Assembly (NCBI RefSeq): GCF_000158915.1
Contig: NZ_GG657754.1
Coordinates: 7,259,731-7,323,730, forward strand
Source: Streptomyces himastatinicus ATCC 53653
GTDB taxonomy: Bacteria > Actinomycetota > Actinomycetes > Streptomycetales > Streptomycetaceae
Length of the DNA: 64,000 bases
Reading direction: 5' to 3'
Every line of letters begins with the position of its first letter. Position 1 is the stretch's first letter. The translations under genes were made by a program, and so were the position numbers. The notes below the pieces were generated by a model. It did not search any database. It saw only the letters and a list, made by a program, of their open reading frames with translations, and was not told the DNA's origin. This document shows positions 25,111 through 33,842 of this stretch, piece by piece.

Positions 25111-26346
25111 ATGAGCGTGACAGGAATGGACGCGGACCTGGGGCGAAGACGTCCGCGGCCTGCTGCCGGTGGGCTGCTGGACGCGCGCGAAGCGCTGACC
25201 CGTGAGCTGGCCGACGTGCTGTTCACCTCGTTCGTCCGACGGGACCAGCGGGAGAAGGGCGAGCAGTACCTGCGTGGCCTGCTCAGGGCCCGTGGCCGCA
25301 AGTCCATCCGCAACGTCGCCGCCCATGTCGGTGGACCGGCCGCCGAACAGAGCCTCCACCACTTCATCTCCAGCTCTACCTGGGACTGGATGCCGGTGCG
25401 TGAGGCACTCGCGGCCCACCTGGAACAGGCCGTCGCCCCACAGGCGTGGGTGGTGCGGTCCATGCCGATCCTCAAGGCCGGCCACCAGTCCGTCGGAGTG
25501 GACCGCGTGTTCGACCCCTGCCTAGGGCACGCGTTCCGTGGGCAGCACGCCTTTGGGGTGTGGTACGCCAACGAGAAGTTCAGCGTGCCTGTGCACTGGC
25601 GGCTGCATCTGCCGGAGACCTGGGTGCAGGACGACAACCGGCGGCGCCGAGCCGATATCCCGGAGGCCGTCGGCGAAGAGACGGCGGAGGAGTGCGCCTC
25701 CGCTGCCGTCCTGATGGCGCTGACGTCCTGGCAGGTTCCGGTGCGGCCGGTGGTGCTCAACACGCACGTCACCCGGATCGCCGCCACCGTCGGACGGTTC
25801 ACCCAGGCCGGAGTGCCCGTCATCGTCCGGGCCGGCGGCGCTTCCCCGGTCACGGTGCGCGACCCCGCCCTGCCCGGCTACGGCGCCGGACCGCTCGGCG
25901 CTCAGCAGATCCTCGCGGCGGTGCGCGGGCTGGGCCGGCGGGTCGAGTGGACCGACCCCGCGAGCCCCTCCCGCACCCGCTGCGACTCGGTCGCCGTCGC
26001 AGTCCGGGTGGGAGGCGCGGCCAGATCCGGACGGCCGGGCCGGGACGGCACCAGGGAGGGAGAGCTCATGCTGCTGGGAGAGTGGGAGAGCGGCAGCCAT
26101 GTGCCCACGGCGATGTGGATCACCAACATGGCCTCCGTGCCGGTCGGCACGCTGCTGCGGATGACCAAGCTGGCCGGGCGGGCCCGCCGCGATCTGGCGG
26201 AGGTCGGTGAACATGTCGGACTCAAGGACTTCGAGGGGCGCTCCTTCAGCGGCTGGCACCGCCACATCACCCTGGCCTCCGCCGCCCACGCGGTCGTGGC
26301 CCTCGCGGGCAGTGGCAGCGCGCCTCACCTGGCTGACTCGGCATGA
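25111..26346 (+). CDS. IS701-type transposase relative, probably catalytically altered
   Basis: 411 residues from ATG 25111 (GAGGGGGA six bases upstream; an ATG at 25105 is too close). It aligns by eye over the whole IS701 transposase layout: RREQREKGEQYL-like N-terminus, SLHHFISSSTWDWMPVREAL, SVGVDRVFDPCLG, WRLHLPETWVQDD, and a C-terminal LKDFEGRSFSGWHRHITL. Where active IS701 enzymes carry a catalytic Asp in a DETGF-like segment, this one reads RSMPILKAGHQSVG. No terminal inverted repeats were found. It looks like a domesticated or immobilised copy rather than an active element. Confidence 0.75.
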   Translation: MSVTGMDADLGRRRPRPAAGGLLDAREALTRELADVLFTSFVRRDQREKGEQYLRGLLRARGRKSIRNVAAHVGGPAAEQSLHHFISSSTWDWMPVREALAAHLEQAVAPQAWVVRSMPILKAGHQSVGVDRVFDPCLGHAFRGQHAFGVWYANEKFSVPVHWRLHLPETWVQDDNRRRRADIPEAVGEETAEECASAAVLMALTSWQVPVRPVVLNTHVTRIAATVGRFTQAGVPVIVRAGGASPVTVRDPALPGYGAGPLGAQQILAAVRGLGRRVEWTDPASPSRTRCDSVAVAVRVGGAARSGRPGRDGTREGELMLLGEWESGSHVPTAMWITNMASVPVGTLLRMTKLAGRARRDLAEVGEHVGLKDFEGRSFSGWHRHITLASAAHAVVALAGSGSAPHLADSA

Positions 26347-26350
26347 GCGC

Positions 26351-26850
26351 CTACCGCGTCCCTGCTCCTTCGCCGGTGTTGTCGGAGTGCCGGCGGACCG
26401 CGTCCCGGGCCCGCAGCAGGCGCAGCGCCAGCTGGATCTCCAGGGTGTTCGCGGGCTTCTGCAAGTCCGGGCCCAGCAGTTCGGTAATGCGCTCCAGGCG
26501 GCGTGAGACGGTATTGGTGTGCACATGGAGGTGTCCCGCGGCTCGCATCGGGCTGCTGCCCGAGGGGGTGAAGTACGCCTCCAACGTGGCCACGAGATGG
26601 GTGGAACGCCTGCGGTCGTAGTCGACCACCGCGCCCACCGTGGATGCGATGCCTCCTGGTACACCTCGGCGACCGGGGCGAGCCCGGCGGCCGGGCCTGC
26701 TGCGTCGACGGTGACCGGATGCCCGAGGAAGCGGGAGAGCTCGTCGCCGACGGTCCGCGCCGCCCACGAGGCGTCGGTCCCGGGCAGCAGCAGGACCAGG
26801 CAGTCACCGCGGACGGTCTTCAGCCCGTAGTGCCGGTAGGAATACGACGA
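26351..26850 (-). pseudogene. PucR-type regulator, C-terminal remnant, frameshifted
   Basis: On the minus strand the reading GDCLVLLLPGTDASWAARTV...VAEVYQEA (about 26820-26660) changes frame near 26650 into TVGAVVDYDRRRSTHLVATLEAYF and the PucR-type helix-turn-helix (AAGHLHVHTNTVSRRLERITELL), ending at 26351. The N-terminal half is missing; the head-to-head oxidase gene begins where it should continue. Both truncation and frameshift mark it as dead. Confidence 0.75.
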
Positions 26851-26856
26851 GGCCGC

Positions 26857-27450
26857 ATGTTCTCGCCCGCGTACGGCGTCGTCGAGGACGCGTACGGGCG
26901 GCGCATCGAGATCCTCCAGGGTGTCGACATCGCCCGACCCTCCCTGATGCTCGCCCGCACCAAGGGCGCCGGCGACCTCCCCTTCCCCGAGTTTCATGCG
27001 CCGCCCGCTGACCCGGTGCCGCTGGTACGTGCCTGGTTCGATGAGGCCGTGCGCCTCGGCGTGCGTGAGCCGCGGGCGCTGGCGCTTGCCACCGCCTGCA
27101 CCGACGGCCGCCCCTCGACCCGCATGGTGGCGCCGAACCGGATCGAGGACGACGGGTTCGTTTTCGCCACCCACATCGGCAGCCGCAAAGGCCGCGAGAT
27201 GACCGCCAACCCCTGGGCGTCCGGGGCGCTGTACTGGCGCGAGACCAGTCAGCAGCTCGTCGTCACCGGCGCGGTGGAGCGTCTCTCCGCCGCCGTCGCC
27301 GACCCGCTGCCCCGGCCCGAGGGCTACGTGGGCTTTCCGCTGCGCTTCGACTCCCTGGAGTTCTGGGCCAACGGCGCGGACCGGTTGCACGAACGCCTGG
27401 TCTACGAGCGCTCCGGCGCCGGCTGGCGCGCCCGTCGGCTCCAGCCGTGA
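26857..27450 (+). CDS. PNPOx/PhzG-like FMN-dependent oxidase, internally shortened
   Basis: 197 residues. FMN-binding segments of the pyridoxamine-phosphate-oxidase/PhzG group are present (ALATACTDGRPSTRMVAPN; FVFATHIGSRKGREM; ALYWRETSQQLVVTG) and the C-terminal block FWANGADRLHERL...RLQP. Compared with PhzG proteins of about 220 residues, a segment of roughly 30-40 residues between VERL and PLPRP is missing in frame. The start (GACGAG upstream) sits against the PucR remnant. It may oxidise a ring compound, but the deletion could affect FMN or dimer contacts. Confidence 0.75.
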   Translation: MFSPAYGVVEDAYGRRIEILQGVDIARPSLMLARTKGAGDLPFPEFHAPPADPVPLVRAWFDEAVRLGVREPRALALATACTDGRPSTRMVAPNRIEDDGFVFATHIGSRKGREMTANPWASGALYWRETSQQLVVTGAVERLSAAVADPLPRPEGYVGFPLRFDSLEFWANGADRLHERLVYERSGAGWRARRLQP

Positions 27451-27624
27451 GCCGACCTGACATAGTTCCCCGTCGCTTGTGGCGGCCCCCCTGCGGGGCG
27501 CGCAGACTCACCTGTGCGACTTCCGGAAAACCGAATCCTCGCGGAAATGGAGAAGCCTCCGCATTCGGGCCCGTGCGGCTACCCAGATGGGCCGGGGAAT
27601 TTCGCCGAAGACCAAGGAGATGCA

Positions 27625-27779
27625 GTGGTTGAGGACCCCGAAACGGTGGCGGCCGGCTATGTCAAGGCGTGGCGTTCGACGTGACGACTTGGTTCGACCT
27701 GCACACCACGCTCGCTGCGCCCACCCCGGTGGCCAACTGGATGCACGTCGAGAGCGGCCGGATCAAGGACGACCCCTGA
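27625..27779 (+). pseudogene. Collapsed SnoaL/NTF2-like gene
   Basis: A good start (AAGGAG, then GTG at 27625) opens VEDPETVAAGYVKAW, which hits a stop at 27684. One frame over the sequence continues as FDVTTWFDLHTTLAAPTPVANWMHVESGRI, the C-terminal strand pattern of SnoaL-like proteins, ending at 27779. The middle of the gene has been lost and the frame broken. Confidence 0.6.
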
Positions 27780-28128
27780 GGACCTGGCCCGGATCTGGGT
27801 CGAACTGGCGAATTCCGGGGATGCCGAAGGGCTCGCGGATCTGTATGAGCCCGACGCCGTCATGGCTTTTCCGATCGGCAACACCATCGTGGGCCGAACA
27901 GCGATACGCGAGGCATTCGAGCAGATGCTGACGATGCAGTCGCACTACGAGTTGGAGGAGTCGCTGCCGACCTTGCACCACGGCGACCTCGCCCCCACGT
28001 CGACGATCCCCGCCGACCACAGCGCCGGCCGATACCAGGTGGCGCGACGTCAGCCCGACGGCACCTGGCTGCGCATCCTCCACTCCTCCGGCTACTTCGC
28101 CCGACCGGAAGGGCCCACCGCCGCATGA
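27775..28128 (+). pseudogene. NTF2-like protein, 5'-truncated
   Basis: A nearly complete NTF2/SgcJ-like domain reads PEDLARIWVELANSGDAEGL, ADLYEPDAVMAFPIGNTIVG, then the strand region ending VARRQPDGTWLRILHSSGYF and a stop at 28128. No ATG, GTG or TTG lies in frame before the domain; the first internal ATG (27862) would remove its first helices. The lost start coincides with the end of the collapsed SnoaL-like gene. The following 28129-28492 contains only short unassigned frames before the MFS gene. Confidence 0.6.
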
Positions 28129-28492
28129 ACGAGACCACCCTGACCGCCGAGGCATACGCCACCGGTCTGCTCAACAAGGACCGCCCACCGAGGTGAGCTG
28201 ACTGCGGCTGCTGGAGCAGAGCCGGCGCCGGTTCCGTCGCGTACTGGCTCGCCGACCGGGTGCCGTACGGCGGTGTGGCGGCAGGCGCAGCGGGCCTGGC
28301 TGACCGCTCTCGCAGCACAGGGCATCGACCTGGCGTGGGCCCGCCGTACTCCGGCACGGTTCGCGCCCTGGTGGCCGACGTTCCGGCCCCGCCATATCGA
28401 CCTTCCTCTACTCCAGTTGGGGCCGCCGCCCTACGGCCGACCGAGCCGTGGAGCCGGGCCCTCGAGACATCGAATGATGTGAAAGGAAAACC

Positions 28493-29746
28493 GTGACACA
28501 GGCACAGAACACGACACACGGTCGTGCCCCCGCGTCCAGCACGGTCATCGCGTGGTTGGCGTTCGCGACCATGTTCGTCATCGGGACCGACACGTTCCTG
28601 GTCGCCCCGATGCTGCCCACGCTGGCGGACGAGTTCGACGTCTCCACTAGTACCTCCGGATGGATGGTCAGCGCCTACGCCCTGGGGTTCGCGCTGTTCG
28701 CCCTGGTGGCCGGCCCGCTGTCGGACGGACGCGACCGGCGGGGCGTGCTCCTGCTGGGCTTCGCCGGGTTCGCGGTGGCCACCGCGCTGTGCGGCGTGGC
28801 GCAGGGCCTGTGGACGATGATTCTCTTCCGCTTCCTGGCCGGCATGTTCGCGGCGCTGTGCACCCCGCAGATCTGGGCGTCCATCCCGGTCCTGGTGGCC
28901 CGCGAGGCGATCATGAAAACGATGGGCATCGCCGGGGCGGGCATGTCCATCTCGCAGGTCGTCGGTGTCCCGGTCGGCGGCTGGCTGGCGGCCTCCTCCT
29001 GGCACGTGCCGTTCTTCGTGGTCGCCGCATTGTCGGGTGTCGCCTGGCTGCTGCTGTGGAAGGTGTTCCCATCCGTTCCATCGGCCCGGGCACAGGGCGC
29101 GGCCACCGGCATCGTCGGAACGTACACCGAGCTGTTCAGGTCGAAGACCTTCACGTGGTACTTGCTTGCCTACCTCGTTTACCAGACCGGTGTGTTCGAG
29201 ACCATCTCGTTCATCGGCTCCTGGCTGCACAAGGACTTCGACTTGGGTGTCAGCGCCGTCGGCGCCGCGATGATGGCGCTGGGCGTCGGCATGGCCATCA
29301 CGTCCATCTTCGGTAGCCGCCTGATCCGGAAGATCGGCGAACACCGCACGCTCGCCGTGGTGTTCACGGGACTGATCGTCTTCTACAGCGCGGTGCCGTT
29401 CGCCCCCAACCTGGGTCTGGCGATCGCCGGTCTCGCGGCCGGGTCTGCCGTCCTCGGCCTCGGCTACCCGATCTTCATGGCGATGCTGCTGGCCCAGACG
29501 ACGGCCGCCCGCGGCACGGTGTCGTCGCTGTCGACGACCGCGCTGTACGCGGGTACGACGATCGGCGGTCTGGTCGGCGGTGTGCTGCTCACCGAGTTCG
29601 ACGGCTTCAAGGGCGTTGCCGGGTTCACCGTGCTGGCGCTGGCCGTCTCAGCGGTGATCTTCGGGGCGGCAGGTGCCTTCCGGGCGCCGAAGCCGGCCGG
29701 GGTCACGGAGGGTGCGCCGACCGAGGCCGAGCCCACGGCGGCGTGA
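28493..29746 (+). CDS. MFS efflux transporter (DHA1, chloramphenicol-resistance-like)
   Basis: 417 residues with about 12 hydrophobic helices. GTG start with GAAAGGAAA upstream. DHA1 features: DTFLVAPMLPTLADEF in helix 1, motif A (GPLSDGRDRRGVLL) after helix 2, and GAGMSISQVVGVPVGG as motif C in helix 5. It is likely a proton-driven drug or metabolite exporter resembling CmlR/YdhP-type pumps. It stands among dead genes, and a strong hairpin follows its stop. Confidence 0.88.
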   Translation: MTQAQNTTHGRAPASSTVIAWLAFATMFVIGTDTFLVAPMLPTLADEFDVSTSTSGWMVSAYALGFALFALVAGPLSDGRDRRGVLLLGFAGFAVATALCGVAQGLWTMILFRFLAGMFAALCTPQIWASIPVLVAREAIMKTMGIAGAGMSISQVVGVPVGGWLAASSWHVPFFVVAALSGVAWLLLWKVFPSVPSARAQGAATGIVGTYTELFRSKTFTWYLLAYLVYQTGVFETISFIGSWLHKDFDLGVSAVGAAMMALGVGMAITSIFGSRLIRKIGEHRTLAVVFTGLIVFYSAVPFAPNLGLAIAGLAAGSAVLGLGYPIFMAMLLAQTTAARGTVSSLSTTALYAGTTIGGLVGGVLLTEFDGFKGVAGFTVLALAVSAVIFGAAGAFRAPKPAGVTEGAPTEAEPTAA

Positions 29747-29779
29747 CCTGACCACCGTACGAACGGGTGGGGTGTCGTA

Positions 29780-29817
29780 CCACCGGGCGGGCCCAGGGTT
29801 GTGGACCCGCCCGGTGG
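29780..29817. terminator. Terminator hairpin after the MFS gene
   Basis: CCACCGGGCGGG (29780-29791) and CCCGCCCGGTGG (29806-29817) form a perfect 12-bp stem with a 14-base loop, 33 bp after the stop codon. Confidence 0.75.
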
Positions 29818-30166
29818 CACGGCACCACTGCTCGTCCGTATCTCGCTGCGCACACCGGTCACCCCACGGGCGGGGGAGAGCACGGTCGGCGTCCACAAGC
29901 GCTTCTGCCCGGGTTACGGCCAGGTGCTCAACGCCCAGTACCTCGTGGGTCTGTGGGCCGCCTCCACACCCATGTGCTATCCGCTCGCCTGGCGGTTGCT
30001 GCTGCCGCCCGAATGGTTCCAGGATGAGGCGCGCCGAGCCCGTGCGGACGTGCGCGGTGTCGACATCCCCGCCCGCCTCGGCATCCGCGACTTCACCGGT
30101 CGTTCCTACGGCGGCTGGAACCGCCACGCCACGCTCACGTCGTGGCGCACGCGATCGCGCTGTTGA
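29801..30166 (+). mobile_element. IS701-family transposase remnant
   Basis: One open frame joins a central IS701 block (VGVHKRFCPGYGQVLNAQYLVGLWAASTPMCYPLAWRLLLPPEWFQDEARR, quoted in part) directly to the C-terminal RDFTGRSYGGWNRHATLTS. Everything between and before is missing, so this is an internally deleted relic. It differs clearly from the full-length relative at 25111, so it is a second, separate IS701-type element. The rest of 29747-30291 has only the hairpin. Confidence 0.7.
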
Positions 30167-30291
30167 GGTCGGAAGCGGACGGCGAACGCCCCGGACCATG
30201 ATCGGTCCCGGGTGAATCCAAGCGTCGCTGCCGGTCCACCCTTCAGCCGTCGACGACACGTACCATGCGGCAATGGGCCATGCGACCGGGC

Positions 30292-31944
30292 TCAGAAACG
30301 GTCCGGGGCACGCTCCGGGAGCGGGGACCCGGGGAGCGCGTCCCGCTTCTGGTTCTTTCGTGCCTCCGCGTTCGAGCCGGCCGTCGCCTCGCAGGTCACG
30401 TCCTTCGCCGGGAGGTTGCCGGTGAGCAGGTAGTCGGTGACCGTGCCGTCCGTGCACGCGTTGCCGTTCGGGTAGACGCCATGGCCCTCGCCGCCGAGGA
30501 CGGTGACCATTTTCGAGCCCTTCAGGTCGGCGTGCAGGGCCTGACCGCTGGGCAGGGGGGTCTGCGGGTCCCACTCGTTCTGAACGACCAGGGAGCCGGC
30601 CGTGTTGTTCACCTTGGTTGCCGGTTCCACGGATTTTTCCCAGAACGCACAGGGCTTGATGCTGGACGCGAAGTCACCATAGAGCGGGTAACGGCCCTTG
30701 TCCTCGATGGCGTCCTGCCGGTAGCTCTCGGGATCGCGGGACCACGCGGCCGAGTTGTCGCCGCACACCACGGCCCAGAAGCTCGCCGTCATGTTGTCGG
30801 ACGGCGCCTCGGCGGCATCGGCGGCGGCGCGGGCCGTTCCGGTCCTCGTCCTCTCGGATCCGGCGAACGGGGCGAGCTTCTTCGTGGAGGCGGGCTCGCC
30901 GGCCGCGGCCTTCTTCAGCTCCACGACCGCCTCGGTGGCGTACTCCGGGGTGAAGACCGCCTGGCGCATACCGCTCCGGATGTCATCACCGGTGGTCGGC
31001 TGCCCCTCTACCTCGATGGGCTTCTCGTCGGCCTGCGCGACCAGGTCCCAGAGGGTCCGGTCGACCTCCTTCGCGGTGTCGCCGAGGCCGTACTTCTCCG
31101 AACGTTCGGCGGCCCACTCGGTCCACCGGTCGAACGCGGGCTCGGCGCCCTCCGCCCACCACTGGATCATCCCTCGCCAGGCGCGCGCCGGATCGACCGC
31201 GCTGTCCAGTACGAACCGGTCGGCCCGGCCCGGGAAGAGCTGGGTGTAGACGGCGCCCAGGTAGGTGCCGTACGAGTAACCCACGTACGAGATCTTCTTC
31301 TCACCGAGGATCGCCCGGAGCAGATCCATGTCACGCGCGGTGTTGCGCGTGGTGATGTGCGGGAGTGTGTCGCCCGCTTTCTCCTCGCACTTGTTCGCGA
31401 CGCCGCGTGCCCAGGCGACGTCCTTGTCGAACGTCTCCTCCTTGTACGGCCGCAGCGGGTTCTCCTCCTCCGGCTCCAGGTCGCAGGAAACCGGGCTGCT
31501 CTTTCCCACACCGCGCGGGTCGAAGCCGATGAGGTCGTATTTCTGCTGTGCGGACTCGGGAAGCCTGTCCTGCATCCCGAGCGGCATGTAGAGCCCCTGC
31601 CCCCCGGGGCCGCCGGGGTTGGAGAACAGGACCCCGTGCCGCTTGTCGGGCGCGGTGCTCTTGATCCGGGATATGGCCAAGTCGATCCGCTTGCCCCCGG
31701 GAACCCGGTAGTCCAGCGGGACCTTGATCGTGGCGCACTCGAACTCCGCCGGAGAGTCGGCTTCGCACCGCTTCCACTGCGGCTTCTGCTTCGCATAACG
31801 GTCCAGCGCGCCCTTGGCGGCGGACGAGGGGGCGGTCGACGGGGTGGCGGCCGGAGCGGCGGTGGCCGTCGAGGTGGCGAGCGCGGGAGCCAGCGTTGCC
31901 GTGACACTGACAGCCAACAGGGGCCCGAGACATCGTCTACGCAC
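30292..31944 (-). CDS. Secreted S33-family tripeptidyl-aminopeptidase-like protease
   Basis: 550 residues with an N-terminal signal peptide (MRRRCLGPLLAVSVTATLAP). It has the alpha/beta-hydrolase triad of Streptomyces TAP/SlpD-like enzymes: nucleophile elbow GYSYGTYLG, Asp in NEWDPQTP, His in GGEGHGVYP. The oxyanion region NPGGPGGQG and the cap (C-terminal TAP domain) are present. Start is GTG 31944 with AAGGAA about nine bases upstream. It trims N-terminal tri- or dipeptides from extracellular proteins. Monocistronic. Confidence 0.92.
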   Translation of the reverse strand: MRRRCLGPLLAVSVTATLAPALATSTATAAPAATPSTAPSSAAKGALDRYAKQKPQWKRCEADSPAEFECATIKVPLDYRVPGGKRIDLAISRIKSTAPDKRHGVLFSNPGGPGGQGLYMPLGMQDRLPESAQQKYDLIGFDPRGVGKSSPVSCDLEPEEENPLRPYKEETFDKDVAWARGVANKCEEKAGDTLPHITTRNTARDMDLLRAILGEKKISYVGYSYGTYLGAVYTQLFPGRADRFVLDSAVDPARAWRGMIQWWAEGAEPAFDRWTEWAAERSEKYGLGDTAKEVDRTLWDLVAQADEKPIEVEGQPTTGDDIRSGMRQAVFTPEYATEAVVELKKAAAGEPASTKKLAPFAGSERTRTGTARAAADAAEAPSDNMTASFWAVVCGDNSAAWSRDPESYRQDAIEDKGRYPLYGDFASSIKPCAFWEKSVEPATKVNNTAGSLVVQNEWDPQTPLPSGQALHADLKGSKMVTVLGGEGHGVYPNGNACTDGTVTDYLLTGNLPAKDVTCEATAGSNAEARKNQKRDALPGSPLPERAPDRF

Positions 31945-32149
31945 GTAATCGTTCCTTCCGGTCGCGTGATCGGACAGGAACGATCATTCTGGTGACGTGC
32001 GTCGGGAACATCAGCCGAGTGGCCCCAACTCCCCTCCGTCTTGGGAGTGATGTGACTGCGGCACATGATCCCCTGGTCGTAGGGGACGGTGCCCTGACGG
32101 GGCCCCGCGCCGACGGAGAGATCGCCGACACCGGCCCGGCCGTTCCACA

Positions 32150-32459
32150 CCCGGTGGCGGTTCCGCACTTGGGTGATGACGCCGGGGGGGCTTCTCAGGC
32201 TCGAAGCGAGGGGAAGGTTGTCGCTCGACGACAGCTTGAGAAGTGGCTGCCCGGGGTGGTGTGCGGTACGGGCTACCGGCCCGAGCACATCACCGTGCGG
32301 CACCTGCTCAACCACACGAGCTGTCGGAGTTGCTCGACGCGGTCCCGGTCGACGGGGGCAAGGGGCACGGGGGCACGTCCTGACCATGAACCGGAATGGC
32401 GACTGGGGGAGCAGAAGCTGGAGGACGCGGTGGTCGAGGCCGAGTTCTGCCAGGGCTGA
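32150..32459 (+). pseudogene. Collapsed serine hydrolase (class-C beta-lactamase-like)
   Basis: Short pieces of one family survive in different frames: LEARGRLSLDDSL, then KWLPGVVCGTGYRPEHITVRHLLNHTS, and finally a C-terminal TMNRNGDWGEQKLEDAVVEAEFCQG with stop at 32459. These match the start and the end of secreted D-Ala-D-Ala carboxypeptidase/beta-lactamase-like hydrolases; the middle with the catalytic Tyr is lost. Nothing else was recognised in 31945-32541. Confidence 0.55.
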
Positions 32460-32541
32460 CGTGCAGCCGTCGTATATCCGCTGGTCAGGGCCTACGGCAC
32501 GCTCTGTGCGGACGCGCGGGCGGCCGGGCTCGGGGCCGCGG

Positions 32542-32892
32542 TCAGCTGGGGGTGTGGGACCGGGGGTGGCTGTCGGGGGCCGTCTTGCGTTCGGCCTCGT
32601 CCTGGACGAGCCAGGAGAGCAGTGATGCCACGGTCAGCCCGGCTTCGGCCGGGTGGCGCAGTACTTTGCTCGGGTCGATCTGGTACGTGTTGGTGCGTCC
32701 TTCCCGGATGTGGGAGAGATAGCCGTCCCGCTCCAGGTCAGAAATGATCTTCTGGACGGCGCGTTCGGTGAGTCGGCAGTGCGCGGCGATATCGCGGATG
32801 CGGGCGTTGTGGTTGTCCGCGATGGCTGCCAGCACCCGTGCATGGTTGGTCAGGAACGTCCATCCGGTGTGTGACTCGGGCACTTCATCCAT
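32542..32892 (-). CDS. Small winged-helix regulator
   Basis: 116 residues with a MarR/ArsR-like winged helix (RVLAAIADNHNARIRDIAAHCRLTERAVQKIISDLERDGYLSHIREGR, about residues 19-66) and a short C-terminal tail with no ligand domain visible. An inverted repeat with 7-bp arms lies 24 bp before its start, between it and the divergent STAS-ANTAR gene, so it may control both. Confidence 0.8.
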   Translation of the reverse strand: MDEVPESHTGWTFLTNHARVLAAIADNHNARIRDIAAHCRLTERAVQKIISDLERDGYLSHIREGRTNTYQIDPSKVLRHPAEAGLTVASLLSWLVQDEAERKTAPDSHPRSHTPS

Positions 32893-32915
32893 GGTCCAAC
32901 TCTAGAGACTGGTCA

Positions 32916-32937
32916 TACGTGCATTCAAAAGCACGTA
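32916..32937. promoter_or_regulatory. Inverted repeat between the winged-helix and STAS-ANTAR genes
   Basis: TACGTGC (32916-32922) and GCACGTA (32931-32937) are perfect arms around ATTCAAAA. The site lies in the only promoter-sized gap between the two divergent genes and is the natural operator candidate. Confidence 0.55.
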
Positions 32938-33026
32938 ACGCATTTCATGTATTGGTTGACGTATGTGGGGCAGGTAGGTGAATCTGAAGGCCGAGGCTGG
33001 CGACCAGACAAGGGGAGGCCACCGCC

Positions 33027-33791
33027 ATGCCGGAACCTGCACAGCCCCTCATCGTGGAGGGCGCCGGGCACGCGGAGGGGGACGGCGAGTCGGCGGTGCT
33101 CATGCCCTGCTCGGTGGCCGTCGACGTCGTGCCGGACGGCCACCGGATGCGCGTGAGTGTGCGGGGGGAACTCGACTTCGGCGGCCAGCTGCTCCGGCGC
33201 GACCTGGACGAGGCCCTTCGCCGGTCGGGCGGCGGCATCGACCTGGACCTGACCGCGTTGCAATTCTGCGACTGCTCCGGCCTCAACATCCTGCTCGGCC
33301 TGCGCCAGTGCGCCCTTGACCAGGGCAAGACCGTCGCCATCCGCGGAAGTAGCCCGGCCGTCGAGCGGCTGCTCGAGGTGACCGGTACCCGGGATCTGTT
33401 CGCTCACCCGGGCCCCGACGACGAAGCCGCCGAAGCCACCGCATCCGATGCTCGCCACGACGCGGGGCCGGGGCGGGAAACCGAGCAGGGCTTACGCACC
33501 GAAGTGACCCAATTACGCCGGGCCATGCGGACCCGGCCGACCATCGACCTGGCCCGCGGCATGTTGATGGCCTCCTTCGGTCTGAGCCCCGAAGCGGCCT
33601 GGAGAGTGCTGGTCACCATCTCCCAGAACACCAACACCAAGGTGCACCGCCTGGCCCGGGACCTGGTCGGCACGATCCACGGAGGCAGGCTGCCCGAAGC
33701 GGTCCAGAAGCAACTGGAGGCCGCGGTCGCCGAAGCGAACCCCGCGCCCACTCCGCCGGCGCGGTCAGGGGAGCAGTTCGGAGGCGGGTAG
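33027..33791 (+). CDS. STAS-ANTAR two-domain regulator
   Basis: 254 residues; GGGGAGG precedes the ATG by nine bases. Residues about 28-125 are a STAS anti-sigma-antagonist domain (RMRVSVRGELDFGGQ; DLTALQFCDCSGLNILLGLRQ, in which the Ser after Cys is the usual phosphorylation site). Residues about 155-210 are an ANTAR RNA-binding domain (LRRAMRTRPTIDLARGMLMASFGLSPEAAWRVLVTISQNTNTKVHRLA, quoted in part). The first half would sense kinase or anti-sigma state and the second would bind paired RNA hairpins to prevent termination. The combination links stress signalling to antitermination; targets are unknown. Confidence 0.88.
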   Translation: MPEPAQPLIVEGAGHAEGDGESAVLMPCSVAVDVVPDGHRMRVSVRGELDFGGQLLRRDLDEALRRSGGGIDLDLTALQFCDCSGLNILLGLRQCALDQGKTVAIRGSSPAVERLLEVTGTRDLFAHPGPDDEAAEATASDARHDAGPGRETEQGLRTEVTQLRRAMRTRPTIDLARGMLMASFGLSPEAAWRVLVTISQNTNTKVHRLARDLVGTIHGGRLPEAVQKQLEAAVAEANPAPTPPARSGEQFGGG

Positions 33792-33842
33792 GTCGCCGCG
33801 GAAGGCCGTACGGTCCTCTCCCCGGCCACCGTGACCTACGCG

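Noticed and set aside
25522..27390. 622-codon minus-strand open frame across the IS701-type and oxidase genes
   Set aside because: It is mostly the shadow of two plus-strand genes; only its middle (26660-26850) carries the real PucR remnant, which is listed separately.
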